Below, in pieces: positions 45,756 to 54,251 of a stretch of 64,000 nt of DNA (position 1 is the first letter of the stretch; the number at the start of each line of letters is the position of its first letter). The stretch comes from Bacteroidales bacterium. GTDB lineage: Bacteria; Bacteroidota; Bacteroidia; Bacteroidales; Lentimicrobiaceae. The translations under genes and the position numbers were made by a program. The stretch is from positions 31,463-95,462 of the forward strand of contig JAEUTG010000019.1 in NCBI GenBank assembly GCA_016788045.1, written 5' to 3'. The notes beneath the pieces were generated by a model. It saw only the letters and a list, made by a program, of their open reading frames with translations. It did not search any database and was not told the origin of the DNA.

Positions 45756-46187
45756 TCAGTGGTTTTGGTCCTTGTCAAGCACCATAATGGTAAGTCTCGA
45801 CAAACAGGTGAGGTTTCCGGCATCATTGGTGATTCTGATTTCCCATACATGCAGTTTGCGGGATCGCATCAGCAGGGTGGCCTTACCATAGACATACCCT
45901 GAGGTGGCACTCCGGATGTGGTTGGCGTTGATTTCAATCCCAACCACTGCCTGCCGGCTGGTGTCAATAACCGACATCGACCCCATGCTACCGAGTGTTT
46001 CAGCCAGAGCAGCTGAAGCACCCCCGTGAAGCAGTCCTGCCGGCTGTTTGGTGCGGTGATCAACAGGCATCTTTCCGCACAGATAATCAGGTCCGATCTC
46101 CGTGAATTCAATCCCCAGCTGCTTCATCAGCGTTCCTTCGGAGAGTGAATTCATGGTTTCAAGGCTCATGTTGGTCAGTAATGACAT
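45756..46187 (-). CDS. menI: Hotdog-fold thioesterase, likely DHNA-CoA thioesterase
   Basis: This 143-residue PaaI/YdiI-like hotdog protein has the active-site segment DHRTKQPAGLLHGGASAALA and a glutamate in AETLGS. It leads the men operon, 3 bp before menF. Context suggests that it hydrolyses dihydroxynaphthoyl-CoA, the role filled by YdiI/MenI in other bacteria. Family similarity alone would allow other aromatic or acyl-CoA substrates. Confidence 0.78.
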   Translation of the reverse strand: MSLLTNMSLETMNSLSEGTLMKQLGIEFTEIGPDYLCGKMPVDHRTKQPAGLLHGGASAALAETLGSMGSMSVIDTSRQAVVGIEINANHIRSATSGYVYGKATLLMRSRKLHVWEIRITNDAGNLTCLSRLTIMVLDKDQNH

Positions 46188-46328
46188 ACGATCCTTTTTT
46201 TTGTAGCAATTAACAAAGCTTGGGTTTTTAAGTTGCCGAAAATTAGTAATAATAAAAGTAATCGCGAAAAATGATCAATACAATGAAGGAATTTTCACTG
46301 CCGATGGTCTTTTAAGTGTTTTTTTTAC

Positions 46329-46336
46329 TAGGTTTG
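46329..46336 (+). promoter_or_regulatory. -7 promoter element of the gene at 46359
   Basis: TAGGTTTG fits TAnnTTTG and lies 22 bp before the start codon. No -33 element was seen. Confidence 0.45.
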
Positions 46337-46358
46337 ACCTTCTTAATTATACAATTCT

Positions 46359-46973
46359 ATGTCCCATTGGTTGGAAGAAGCTGAAAAACGGCAGGCAGCT
46401 GAAAAAGATGATCAGACCCGGGCTGAAAAGCTCAGAAAAAAAATCCTCAGGATCGGGGAAAACAAGGCATTGTACGGTGCCCAATATGAAACATTTACAA
46501 AGGATCTGCACAAACTTGTAGAACGCGCCGCCAAGCTTCCCGACACCCCGGAAAGGCCATTCAGGAAAATGGAAAGCCGGGAAAAAGATTCTAAACTTGA
46601 CAACCAGATCAACATCTTTTACAGCAGCAGAAGACTGAGCCGTCGCAGGTGGTATACTTCACTGCCCTTTTTTAATGCACTTCAGTTCAAGCATTTAAGG
46701 GTTATATTCATCAATCTTTCGTCGAAAGCGGGTTATTGTGAATTAGAACTCAAAGAAAATATTCTGCTGCGGGAAGCCCTGGGTTTACCCAGAACACTGA
46801 AGAACCGCAGCTTTTCAAAATCCGGTAAGCTTCACCTTGTCTACCCTTTCAGTATCAATGAACTCAACCACGAACTCGCGCTGGAGATGATTGACTGGCT
46901 TGCTTTTGTGAAGGAAATCAAAGATTGTTCTTTCTTTAATCAGGTCCCTGAAGAAGAAAAGCATTACTTCTGA
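46359..46973 (+). CDS. Hypothetical protein with N-terminal coiled coil
   Basis: I do not recognise the family. The 204-residue protein begins with a highly charged helix, WLEEAEKRQAAEKDDQTRAEKLRKK. A more globular part follows from about residue 80, with RRLSRRRWYTSLPFF and HLRVIFINLSSKAGYCELELKE, then a helical tail. There is no signal peptide or membrane span. It stands alone between the men operon and the fatty-acid-type operon. Confidence 0.7.
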   Translation: MSHWLEEAEKRQAAEKDDQTRAEKLRKKILRIGENKALYGAQYETFTKDLHKLVERAAKLPDTPERPFRKMESREKDSKLDNQINIFYSSRRLSRRRWYTSLPFFNALQFKHLRVIFINLSSKAGYCELELKENILLREALGLPRTLKNRSFSKSGKLHLVYPFSINELNHELALEMIDWLAFVKEIKDCSFFNQVPEEEKHYF

Positions 46974-46995
46974 TTTCTCTCCGTGTTTTTTACAG

Positions 46996-47028
46996 TAACA
47001 GTAAACTTTTATATAGTTTATACTGTTA
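46996..47028. promoter_or_regulatory. AT-rich inverted repeat, possible operator
   Basis: TAACAGTAAACT and AGTTTATACTGTTA form an interrupted dyad, 37 bp before the enoyl-CoA hydratase gene. A partial half-site TACAGTAAC precedes it. The low GC content argues against a terminator. A TetR- or FadR-like regulator site for the downstream operon is inference. Confidence 0.45.
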
Positions 47029-47065
47029 TTAATCAGCATTTTATACTAATGGTAACCTTTTTTTT

Positions 47066-47833
47066 ATGGATTATTCCATTCTTAAACCTTCCATCGAAGG
47101 AAGCATTGCTGTTCTCACCATCAGCAGGCCACAGGCTCTGAACGCCCTGAATTCTGTCTTTTTTAACGAAATGGACCATTATCTGTCGTCTGTTTCCGGA
47201 AACCCGGATATCAGGGTTCTGATCATCACCGGTGAAGGTAAAGCATTTGTTGCCGGCGCCGATATTGCTGAAATGGTGAATATGAGTCCGGCTGAAGCAC
47301 GGGTTTTCTCGGCAAAAGGGCAGGCAGTTTTCAATAAGATCGGCGAATTGGGTGTTCCGGTGATTGCTGCCATCAATGGTTTCGCTCTTGGCGGAGGCAT
47401 GGAACTGGCCATGGCCTGCGATTTCAGGATCGCTTCTTCCCTGGCTAAGTTCGGACAACCAGAAGTTAACCTGGGTCTGATTCCCGGCTATGCCGGTACT
47501 CAGCGTCTGCCTCGGCTGACCAACCTGGCCGATGCCCTGTACCTGCTCACTACCGGTGAAGTCATAGATGCGGCCACTGCCCTTCAGATGCGCCTGATCC
47601 AGAAAGTTACCGAGCCCACGGATCTGATGGCTGAAGCCATGCGACTGGCCGGGCTGATCGCTGCAAAAGGGCCTCTCGCAGTGAAACTGGTGAAACAGGT
47701 TACACGGCAGGGCCTCGGAATGGAGTATTTTGCAGCCGAGAAACTGGAGCAGGAGCACTTTGGTGACCCCTTTGGCGGACAGGGAGCGGAAGGTATGAGG
47801 GCCTTCCTTGAGAAAAGAAAGCCGGTATGGTAG
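47066..47833 (+). CDS. Enoyl-CoA hydratase (crotonase family)
   Basis: This 255-residue protein has the full crotonase signature. The oxyanion region is KAFVAGADIAEM, and both catalytic glutamates are present: Glu113 in GGGMELAMACD and Glu133 in GQPEVNLGLIPG. It hydrates 2-enoyl-CoAs to 3-hydroxyacyl-CoAs, in beta-oxidation or in a butyryl-CoA route such as Crt. It is followed by dehydrogenase and thiolase genes, which completes three successive steps. No acyl-CoA dehydrogenase is adjacent. Confidence 0.9.
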   Translation: MDYSILKPSIEGSIAVLTISRPQALNALNSVFFNEMDHYLSSVSGNPDIRVLIITGEGKAFVAGADIAEMVNMSPAEARVFSAKGQAVFNKIGELGVPVIAAINGFALGGGMELAMACDFRIASSLAKFGQPEVNLGLIPGYAGTQRLPRLTNLADALYLLTTGEVIDAATALQMRLIQKVTEPTDLMAEAMRLAGLIAAKGPLAVKLVKQVTRQGLGMEYFAAEKLEQEHFGDPFGGQGAEGMRAFLEKRKPVW

Positions 47834-47952
47834 AAAAAGAAACTTACTGAAGTACCGGCCTCATGGGATGATATCCATGGTTTTGACTCCGGTTCGTCAA
47901 CAGTGAGAAAAATAGGTAACACAACTTTCTGAATAACAAACAACCATCTTAT

Positions 47953-49290
47953 ATGACATACACAGATCGTTTAACCAATGTAAGCGTTTTGGGATCAGCC
48001 GGCAAAATGGGCAGCGGGATATTGCTGCTTGCTGCGCTTGAAGTTGCCGACCAGATGCTGAAACCCGAAAACAAAGACCGGCACTTTGTGATCAATGCCA
48101 TCGATGTTTCCTCTGCTGCCCTTCCCGGGCTGATGAAGTACATCAGGGCACAGGTACTTAAAGCCGCCGAGAAAAAAGTGGTCCTGCTCCGTGGATTGTA
48201 TGCCCATCGTGCGGAACTGATTGAAAATTCTGAAATCATCGATGCCTATGTAGACGATGTGATGGGCCTCATCAGGCCTTCAACCCGCCTCGAAGTAGCC
48301 TATGAAAGCACCCTGGTTTTTGAGGCAGTGAGCGAGAATGAAGCCCTTAAGGTTAAACTCTTCAGCCAGATCAATGAAAACAATGCCCTTCAACCCTGGT
48401 TTTTCACCAACACTTCCTCTGTTCCCATTGCCGGTCTCGACAAAGGAGCAAACCTGAGCGGCAGGGTACTGGGATTCCATTTCTACAATCCTCCTGCTGT
48501 TCAGAAACTTGTGGAGGTGATCACCATTGCTGCCAACCCTTCTGAAATGAAGGAATTTGCTTTGCAACTCGCGAAGAACATGCGCAAGGTTGTCGTCCCC
48601 TCCAACGACATTGCCGGATTTATCGGTAACGGGCACTTCATGCGCGATGCCCTCTTTGCATTGGGAGAGGCTAAAATACTTTCTGCTTCCATGCCGATGC
48701 ATGAGGCTTTGTATATTGTGAACAAAGTCAGTCAGGACTACCTGATGCGACCCATGGGCATTTTCCAGCTGATTGACTATGTAGGGGTGGATGTGGTGCG
48801 TTTTATCATGAGTGTGATGAACCCGCACATGCCTGCAGAAGACCTTCACAGCGATGAACTGGACCGGATGTTTGAGAAGGGAATCAAAGGCGGACAGTTC
48901 TCCGATGGAAGCCAGAAGGATGGCATCCTGAAATATGAAAAGGGCAAACCTGTTGCTGTTTTCAACAGTGATACCGGGGAGTACATTCCCATCAGCAGCT
49001 TTGCAGCAACGGCTGACGCCTGGCTTGGCCCCCTTCCGGAATCCACCATGCCCTGGAAAAATCTGGTGAAGGCCCCCGACAAAGACAGCCTCGCCGCCCT
49101 GGCATTTGAGGCCTACCGCACCTCAGGTACCAACGGGGCTCAGCTGGCCTTGTCCTATGCCCGTCGTTCCAGGGAAATCGGACTCAACCTGGTAAATACC
49201 GGAGTTGCACATTCAGCAGCGGACGTGAATACCGTTTTGCTGACAGGATTTTTCCACGCCTATGGCCCTGTAAATGAGTTTGTTTTATAG
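47953..49290 (+). CDS. 3-Hydroxyacyl-CoA dehydrogenase family protein
   Basis: This 445-residue protein has an N-terminal Rossmann domain. The dinucleotide loop is VSVLGSAGKMGSGI, an unusual serine/alanine form of GxGxxG. The VFEAVSENEALK motif, the catalytic histidine in GFHFYNPP and the SNDIAGFIGN block follow. The two C-terminal dehydrogenase domains continue to about 400. It is longer than Hbd (about 280) through an extra C-terminal region. It oxidises 3-hydroxyacyl-CoA with NAD, between the hydratase and thiolase steps. Confidence 0.85.
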   Translation: MTYTDRLTNVSVLGSAGKMGSGILLLAALEVADQMLKPENKDRHFVINAIDVSSAALPGLMKYIRAQVLKAAEKKVVLLRGLYAHRAELIENSEIIDAYVDDVMGLIRPSTRLEVAYESTLVFEAVSENEALKVKLFSQINENNALQPWFFTNTSSVPIAGLDKGANLSGRVLGFHFYNPPAVQKLVEVITIAANPSEMKEFALQLAKNMRKVVVPSNDIAGFIGNGHFMRDALFALGEAKILSASMPMHEALYIVNKVSQDYLMRPMGIFQLIDYVGVDVVRFIMSVMNPHMPAEDLHSDELDRMFEKGIKGGQFSDGSQKDGILKYEKGKPVAVFNSDTGEYIPISSFAATADAWLGPLPESTMPWKNLVKAPDKDSLAALAFEAYRTSGTNGAQLALSYARRSREIGLNLVNTGVAHSAADVNTVLLTGFFHAYGPVNEFVL

Positions 49291-49307
49291 TCTTAATCTG
49301 TCATCCG

Positions 49308-50549
49308 ATGAAACCACATAAGAAAGTTTATATGATTGCCGGCTACAACACCATTTCGATGGGGACCGGACGCAAAGAGTTTAACCCCAAAAAAGAGCGC
49401 CCGGGGCTGGAGCATTACCTCAAGGAGGCCGGACAGGCTACCCTGTCGCACATTGGAGGCGGAGCCAGGGTCGACGAAGGGGTGGTCGGAAATTTTATGG
49501 CTTCCCGCTTCAACAAACAGGCACATTTGGGAGCCTTTATGGCGATGGTAGATCCGGCATTGCAGTATAAACCGTCAATCCGGGTTGAGGGAGCCTGTGC
49601 TTCCGGAGGGCTGGCACTCGTTACCGGGATCAAATCTGTTCTGTCAGGTTCGGCCGAAGTAGTACTGGCCATCGGGGTTGAAGTGCAGAATACGGTAAAA
49701 GCCATTTACGGAGCCGATATCCTGGCCGGTGCAGGCTGGTTTCAGCGCCGCAAAGAAGGTCAGGCCTACTTTTTCCCCGGACAGTTCAGCGACAGGGCCG
49801 GAGCGTATTATCAGAAGATCGGCCGCGAAAAAGCACGCCTCGCCATGGCCCGCTGGTACCGCAACGCCATTGAGAATGCCCGGCTGTGCCCTACAGCCCA
49901 GGAGTTCGAAAACAAGACCGCCAACCTCGAATCCCAGGGTTTAACGGAACCCAATCCGAAATCCTTTACTGCCCACCTCAATGTCTTCGATTGCTCGAAG
50001 GTTTCTGACGGGGCTTCCTCAATAGCCATCGTATCGGAAGAAGGCCTCAGACGCTGTGGTGTTCCGGTGTCTGAAGCCGTAGAAGTGATTGCAGTCGGCC
50101 ACGCCGTGGATGACATCACCACCCTGCCTGCCGATCCTACACGTCTCGATACCATTGCAGCTGCCGTGAAAAAGGCACTGGAAACAGCCGGTATCACACC
50201 CGGCCAGCTGGCTACCATTGAAACCCACGACTGTTTCAGCATTGCCGGTATCCTGGGTATGGAGGCCATCGGTTTGTGCGGAGAAGGTGAAGGTGCCGAT
50301 TTTGTCCTTGCCGGCCATACCGCCCGCGATGGAAAGATTCCTGTAAATACCACCGGTGGTCTGATCGGCTGGGGACACCCCACCGGAGCAACCGGCGTAC
50401 ACCAGGCCGTGACCATCTGGGAACAATTGACCGGCAAAGCCGGAGCTGCCCAGATTACCATACCCGCCGAAAGACCATACGGACTTACCGTCAACATGGG
50501 TGGCGACGACAAAACCGTGGTAGCCATCGTGTACAGAAAAACCACCTGA
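49308..50549 (+). CDS. Thiolase family acetyl-CoA acyltransferase, SCP2-like
   Basis: This 413-residue thiolase has the nucleophilic cysteine in VEGACASGGLAL, a histidine in IETHDCFSIAGI and NTTGGLIGWGHPTGATG. The C-terminal CxG cysteine of classical thiolases is replaced by NMGGDDKTVVA, as in SCP2-type thiolases. It cleaves 3-ketoacyl-CoA or runs the condensation. It follows the dehydrogenase by 17 bp. The preference for cleavage or synthesis cannot be read from the sequence. Confidence 0.87.
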   Translation: MKPHKKVYMIAGYNTISMGTGRKEFNPKKERPGLEHYLKEAGQATLSHIGGGARVDEGVVGNFMASRFNKQAHLGAFMAMVDPALQYKPSIRVEGACASGGLALVTGIKSVLSGSAEVVLAIGVEVQNTVKAIYGADILAGAGWFQRRKEGQAYFFPGQFSDRAGAYYQKIGREKARLAMARWYRNAIENARLCPTAQEFENKTANLESQGLTEPNPKSFTAHLNVFDCSKVSDGASSIAIVSEEGLRRCGVPVSEAVEVIAVGHAVDDITTLPADPTRLDTIAAAVKKALETAGITPGQLATIETHDCFSIAGILGMEAIGLCGEGEGADFVLAGHTARDGKIPVNTTGGLIGWGHPTGATGVHQAVTIWEQLTGKAGAAQITIPAERPYGLTVNMGGDDKTVVAIVYRKTT

Positions 50550-50663
50550 TCTGCTTTCCGGTCATCCACCGGGTTGCATCAGTTACAGTATTAATATTCA
50601 GCTTCCGGTGCAACTTTGTGCCGGAAGTTTAGTTTATGCATTACAAAAACCAGATCTTACCCT

Positions 50664-51743
50664 ATGAATAACCTGCTTGATCCCTATAGACTCGGACCTT
50701 TTGTCCTGAAGAACCGCCTCGTGATGGCACCGCTCACCCGACGTCGTGCCGGGGAGGGAAGCGTTCCGGTTGAAATGAATGCCGTGTATTATGCCCAGCG
50801 GGCTTCCGCCGGACTAATCATTGCCGAAGCCAGCCAGATTTCGCCCCAGGGGGTGGGCTACATGAACACCCCTGGCATTCACACGAAAGCCCAGGTTGAA
50901 GGCTGGAAGCTGGTTACCAAAGCCGTTCACGATGCCGGCGGAGTCATTTTTCTTCAACTCTGGCATGTTGGCAGGGTTTCCCATTCCCTGTTGCAACCCG
51001 GGAATGCCTTGCCGGTATCCGCCTCTGCCCTATCGGGCGGCGATTTTATCACGACACCCGAGGGCAAAAAACCCATGGAAATCCCTCATGCCCTGACAGT
51101 GCCGGAAATCGGCTGTATCATTGAAGATTACCGCAAGGCGGCAGCCAATGCGATGGAAGCCGGCTTCGACGGTGTTGAAATCCATGCTGCCAATTCGTAC
51201 CTGCTTGACCAGTTCATGCATTCATCATCCAACCTCAGAACCGATCAATACGGTGGCAGTATTGAAAACCGCTGCAGACTGACCCTGGAAGTTACCGATG
51301 CCGTTTGTACCGCCATCGGAAGCGATAAGACCGGCATCCGGCTTTCCCCTTCAAACATCCGGTACGGCATGGATGACCCGGATCCGGCAGCCCTGTTCGG
51401 CTATGTGATTCAGGAACTAGACAAACGCAGCCTTGCCTACCTTCATCTGGTTGAGCCCATGCTTTCGCTTGAAAACCATCCGCACATGGTAAGGCAGGTG
51501 GCAAAACATTTCAGAAAACATTTTTCGGGAACCCTGATCACCGCCGGAAACCTTACCCCAGAAAGCGGCAGTCAGGCACTGGAGGGCGGTTATGCTGATC
51601 TTGTGGCTTTCGGACGATTGTTCATCTCCAATCCCGATCTTCCGCAACGTATCCTCATGAATGCACCACTGAATGTACCGGATCCGGATACCTTCTATAC
51701 CCGGGGACCGGAAGGATATACAGATTATCCGTTCATGAAATAA
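50664..51743 (+). CDS. Old yellow enzyme-family ene-reductase
   Basis: The frame opens at 50616, but the ATG 50664 (MNNLLDPYRLG) gives 359 residues and a normal N-terminus. It is an FMN-dependent alkene reductase of the NemA/OYE type: PYRLGPFVLKNRLVMAPLTR, QLWHVGRVSH, the histidine/asparagine pair in VEIHAANSYLLDQFMH, and GYADLVAFGRLFISNPDLPQR. It reduces activated C=C bonds or nitro groups. It is probably a separate unit from the thiolase operon, 114 bp away. Confidence 0.9.
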   Translation: MNNLLDPYRLGPFVLKNRLVMAPLTRRRAGEGSVPVEMNAVYYAQRASAGLIIAEASQISPQGVGYMNTPGIHTKAQVEGWKLVTKAVHDAGGVIFLQLWHVGRVSHSLLQPGNALPVSASALSGGDFITTPEGKKPMEIPHALTVPEIGCIIEDYRKAAANAMEAGFDGVEIHAANSYLLDQFMHSSSNLRTDQYGGSIENRCRLTLEVTDAVCTAIGSDKTGIRLSPSNIRYGMDDPDPAALFGYVIQELDKRSLAYLHLVEPMLSLENHPHMVRQVAKHFRKHFSGTLITAGNLTPESGSQALEGGYADLVAFGRLFISNPDLPQRILMNAPLNVPDPDTFYTRGPEGYTDYPFMK

Positions 51744-51768
51744 GCCCCCGCTTCGTGCAGATACAAAA

Positions 51769-51798
51769 AGTCCCGGCATTCTTATTGAGCCGGGACTT
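51769..51798. terminator. Terminator between convergent genes
   Basis: AAGTCCCGGC/GCCGGGACTT, a 10-bp GC-rich stem with a 10-nt loop, has flanking A and T on both sides. It probably serves both the ene-reductase and the GH30 genes. Confidence 0.75.
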
Positions 51799-51818
51799 AT
51801 GTATCACTGAGTGGTGTA

Positions 51819-53288
51819 TCAGAACACGATGGTCATAATGGAATGTGCCGGACTGTTCAGATTCACTGCTTTTCCACTTACCCAGAGTTTGTAGTCGGTG
51901 TTGATTTCGCTTTCGTTCATCACTACTACAGCCACAGAGCCATCGGGATTGACAAAACCGGTGGCCAGCAACTGGCTGCGGCTGGGTGTTACGGCGATTC
52001 TTCTGGCTCCTGGCCTGATGAATTTTGAGAAGTGGCCAATGTAGTAATACGAATTGGTATAGGTGAGTTTCCCGGTCTTAGTATCGCCATGCAGCGGAGC
52101 AAAGCAGAAATTGCCTACATGGTTTGGCCCTCCGGTTTCATCCAGCAGGATGTTCCAGTCGGTCCAGCCAACAGTACCATTGTTGAAGTCGTGGATCATT
52201 GAGCGGCCGTATTCCTCGCCCAGCACCCAGGCATCGTAGCGGCCAGGGTCGAAGCTCTCGGCACACCCTTCGGTAAACAACAGATTCATTTCGGGGAAAG
52301 CCTCATGAACCCTTCTTACGTTTTCGAACATCGGCACCCCGCCGCTCCAGTCTTCATACCAGTGGAAACCAATCCCCCAGGCATACTCCTTCACAGCAGG
52401 ATCGGAAAAATAGGTCATAGCACGCTGATAGATAAGGTCGCGGTTGTGATCCCACATAATTACCTTCTTGTCAGAAAGGCCCTCTTTGTGGAGTGTAGGA
52501 CCAAGGTAGCCAGTCAGGAAATTACGCTCTTCTTCAGCCGTATAAATACAGCTTTCCCACTTCTGACGGGCCATGGGCTCGTTCTGTATGGTCAGACCCC
52601 AGACGGGAATTCCTTCTTTTTCAAGACTTTTAATATACTTCACATAGTAATTAGCCCAGCTCTGGTAAAACTCAGGCTTCAGTTTGCCACCCTGCAGCAT
52701 GTTGTTGTTGTCTTTCATCCAGGCCGGCGGACTCCAGGGGCTGATGAACAAGGGCAGTTTCGCTTCAGCGGATTCCATAGCCTGCCGGATCATCGGGAGC
52801 TTGTACTTACGGTCGGGGTCAATAGAGAATGATGCCAGCGCGGCGTCGTTTTCCCTGACATAAGTGTAGCTGCCGCTCGAGAAATCACAGCTGTTCATGT
52901 TGGTGCGGAGCAGTGTGTATCCGATTCCCTTTTCAGGACTGAAATAAGCATTCATGACCTCTTTCTGCCTGTCGGCAGGAAGCTTGTAGAAAGTCTCTGC
53001 CGCGGCATCGGTGATGGCAGCTCCGATGCCCACAAAAGACTGAAAGGTTTTGCTTGGATCCGCAAATACACAGATCTCTGTTTCAAAAGGCTGCCCGGCC
53101 TCTTTAAAGGCATAGTTGCCTGAAAATGACAGCCGGTTGTCAGAATTTTGTGAAGTGATGTAAACCCTGACCTGTTTGTCAGTTTGGGGCGTTTCAGCAG
53201 GCGTTGCCACAACAGGTTTAACCTGTGCAGGGGCAGTCAGAGCCAGAAATGGCAGGATGAAAGCCAATAAGTATGTAATTCGTTTCAT
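51819..53288 (-). CDS. Secreted glycoside hydrolase family 30
   Basis: This 489-residue protein has a signal peptide (ends LTAPAQ) and a GH30 (beta/alpha)8 barrel. The acid/base is Glu237 in TIQNEP and the nucleophile is Glu340 in LFTEGCAES. A C-terminal beta-sandwich (about 410-489) ends with NSPAHSIMTIVF. GH30 members include glucosylceramidases, beta-1,6-glucanases and xylanases. The sequence suggests a glucosidase or glucanase-like subfamily but does not fix it. A -7 element lies upstream. Confidence 0.88.
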   Translation of the reverse strand: MKRITYLLAFILPFLALTAPAQVKPVVATPAETPQTDKQVRVYITSQNSDNRLSFSGNYAFKEAGQPFETEICVFADPSKTFQSFVGIGAAITDAAAETFYKLPADRQKEVMNAYFSPEKGIGYTLLRTNMNSCDFSSGSYTYVRENDAALASFSIDPDRKYKLPMIRQAMESAEAKLPLFISPWSPPAWMKDNNNMLQGGKLKPEFYQSWANYYVKYIKSLEKEGIPVWGLTIQNEPMARQKWESCIYTAEEERNFLTGYLGPTLHKEGLSDKKVIMWDHNRDLIYQRAMTYFSDPAVKEYAWGIGFHWYEDWSGGVPMFENVRRVHEAFPEMNLLFTEGCAESFDPGRYDAWVLGEEYGRSMIHDFNNGTVGWTDWNILLDETGGPNHVGNFCFAPLHGDTKTGKLTYTNSYYYIGHFSKFIRPGARRIAVTPSRSQLLATGFVNPDGSVAVVVMNESEINTDYKLWVSGKAVNLNSPAHSIMTIVF

Positions 53289-53353
53289 AGCACTGAATTG
53301 AAAGTTGTAAAGAAAACAAATGCTTGGTGTTTGTTGTACACTATCGATGATGA

Positions 53354-53361
53354 CAAAGATA
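53354..53361 (-). promoter_or_regulatory. -7 promoter element of the GH30 gene
   Basis: TATCTTTG on the minus strand fits TAnnTTTG, 65 bp before the start. A TTG complement at 53387-53389 is 25 bp away, slightly beyond the usual spacing. Confidence 0.5.
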
Positions 53362-53452
53362 TTGTTTTATACTTCCGGAAGGTATTCAACCCGTAACTTT
53401 TGGAGGTTTTTTTTTCAGCATTCATTGAAATATCTGCCATCGGAGCGGGTAT

Positions 53453-54190
53453 TGAATGGGAATGATGTAGCCCGCGTCAGAAAATAAGACGCGGGCAAAC
53501 GATTGGGGGAACGGAGAAGCCCGCGTCAGAAAATAAGACGCGGGCAAACAATTGGGGGAACGGAAAAGCCCGCGTCAGAAAATAAGACGCGGGCCAACAA
53601 TTGGGGGAGCGGAAAAGCCCACGTCAGAAAATAAGACGCGGGCAAACGATTGGGGGAGCGGAGAAGCCCGCGTCAGAAAATAAGACGCGGGCAAACGATT
53701 GCAAATAAGATGCTGGCTAACCCCCTGGAGTGCTGGTGTGCGTCTTATTTTCTGACGCACACCCTTTTTATTTAATTCGGCGTCGGAAAATAAGTTGCAG
53801 ACTAACGATTGGGGGAACGGTGCAGCCCGCGTCAGAAAATAAACCGAATGGGAAGGATGTGGCCCGCGTCAGAAAATAAGGCGCGGGCAAACGATTGGGG
53901 GAGCGGAGAAGCCCACGTCAGAAAATAAGGCGCGGGCAAACGATTGGGGGAACGGAGAAGCCCGCGTCAGAAAATAAGACGCGGGCAAACAATTGGGGGA
54001 ACGGAAAAGCCCGCGTCAGAAAATAAGACGCGGGCCAACAATTGGGGGAACGGAGAAGCCCGCGTCAGAAAATAAGACGCGGGCCAACGATTGGGGGAAC
54101 GGTGCAGCCCGCGTCAGAAAATAAGACGCGGGCAAACGATTGCAAATAAGATGCTGGCCAACGATTGAAAATAAGACGCGGGCTGACCTG
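53453..54190. repeat. 49-bp palindromic tandem repeat array
   Basis: At least eleven near-identical full units recur with an exact 49-bp step within two blocks. Unit starts are 53470, 53519, 53568, 53617, 53666, then 53862, 53911, 53960, 54009, 54058 and 54107. Each unit has a 27-bp hairpin (stem GCCCGCGTC/GACGCGGGC, loop AGAAAATAA) and a 22-bp spacer containing ACGATTGGGGG. Spacers are conserved, so it is not CRISPR. Degenerate units and one inverted unit lie between the blocks. The 49-bp step is not a multiple of three and the array is non-coding. Confidence 0.95.
53734..53763. repeat. Inverted hairpin unit with changed stem
   Basis: GGTGTGCGTC and GACGCACACC flank the loop TTATTTTCT, which is the reverse complement of the standard loop. 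Compared with other units, several stem bases differ in both arms, so pairing is kept. It sits between the two blocks of the array. Confidence 0.85.
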
Positions 54191-54200
54191 ACAATTGAAA

Positions 54201-54231
54201 AAAAGGCTGCTCCGGGTAGGAGCAGCCTTTT
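54201..54231 (-). terminator. Terminator of the EF-G2-like gene
   Basis: AAAAGGCTGCTCC/GGAGCAGCCTTTT, a 13-bp perfect stem with a 5-nt loop, lies 21 bp past the stop. It separates the gene from the 49-bp array. Confidence 0.85.
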
Positions 54232-54251
54232 GAGTATCCGGTATAAACGGA

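Noticed and set aside
53453..54190. CRISPR array
   Set aside because: Repeat and spacer are both conserved from unit to unit, spacers are only 22 bp, and no cas genes are near. It is a plain tandem repeat.
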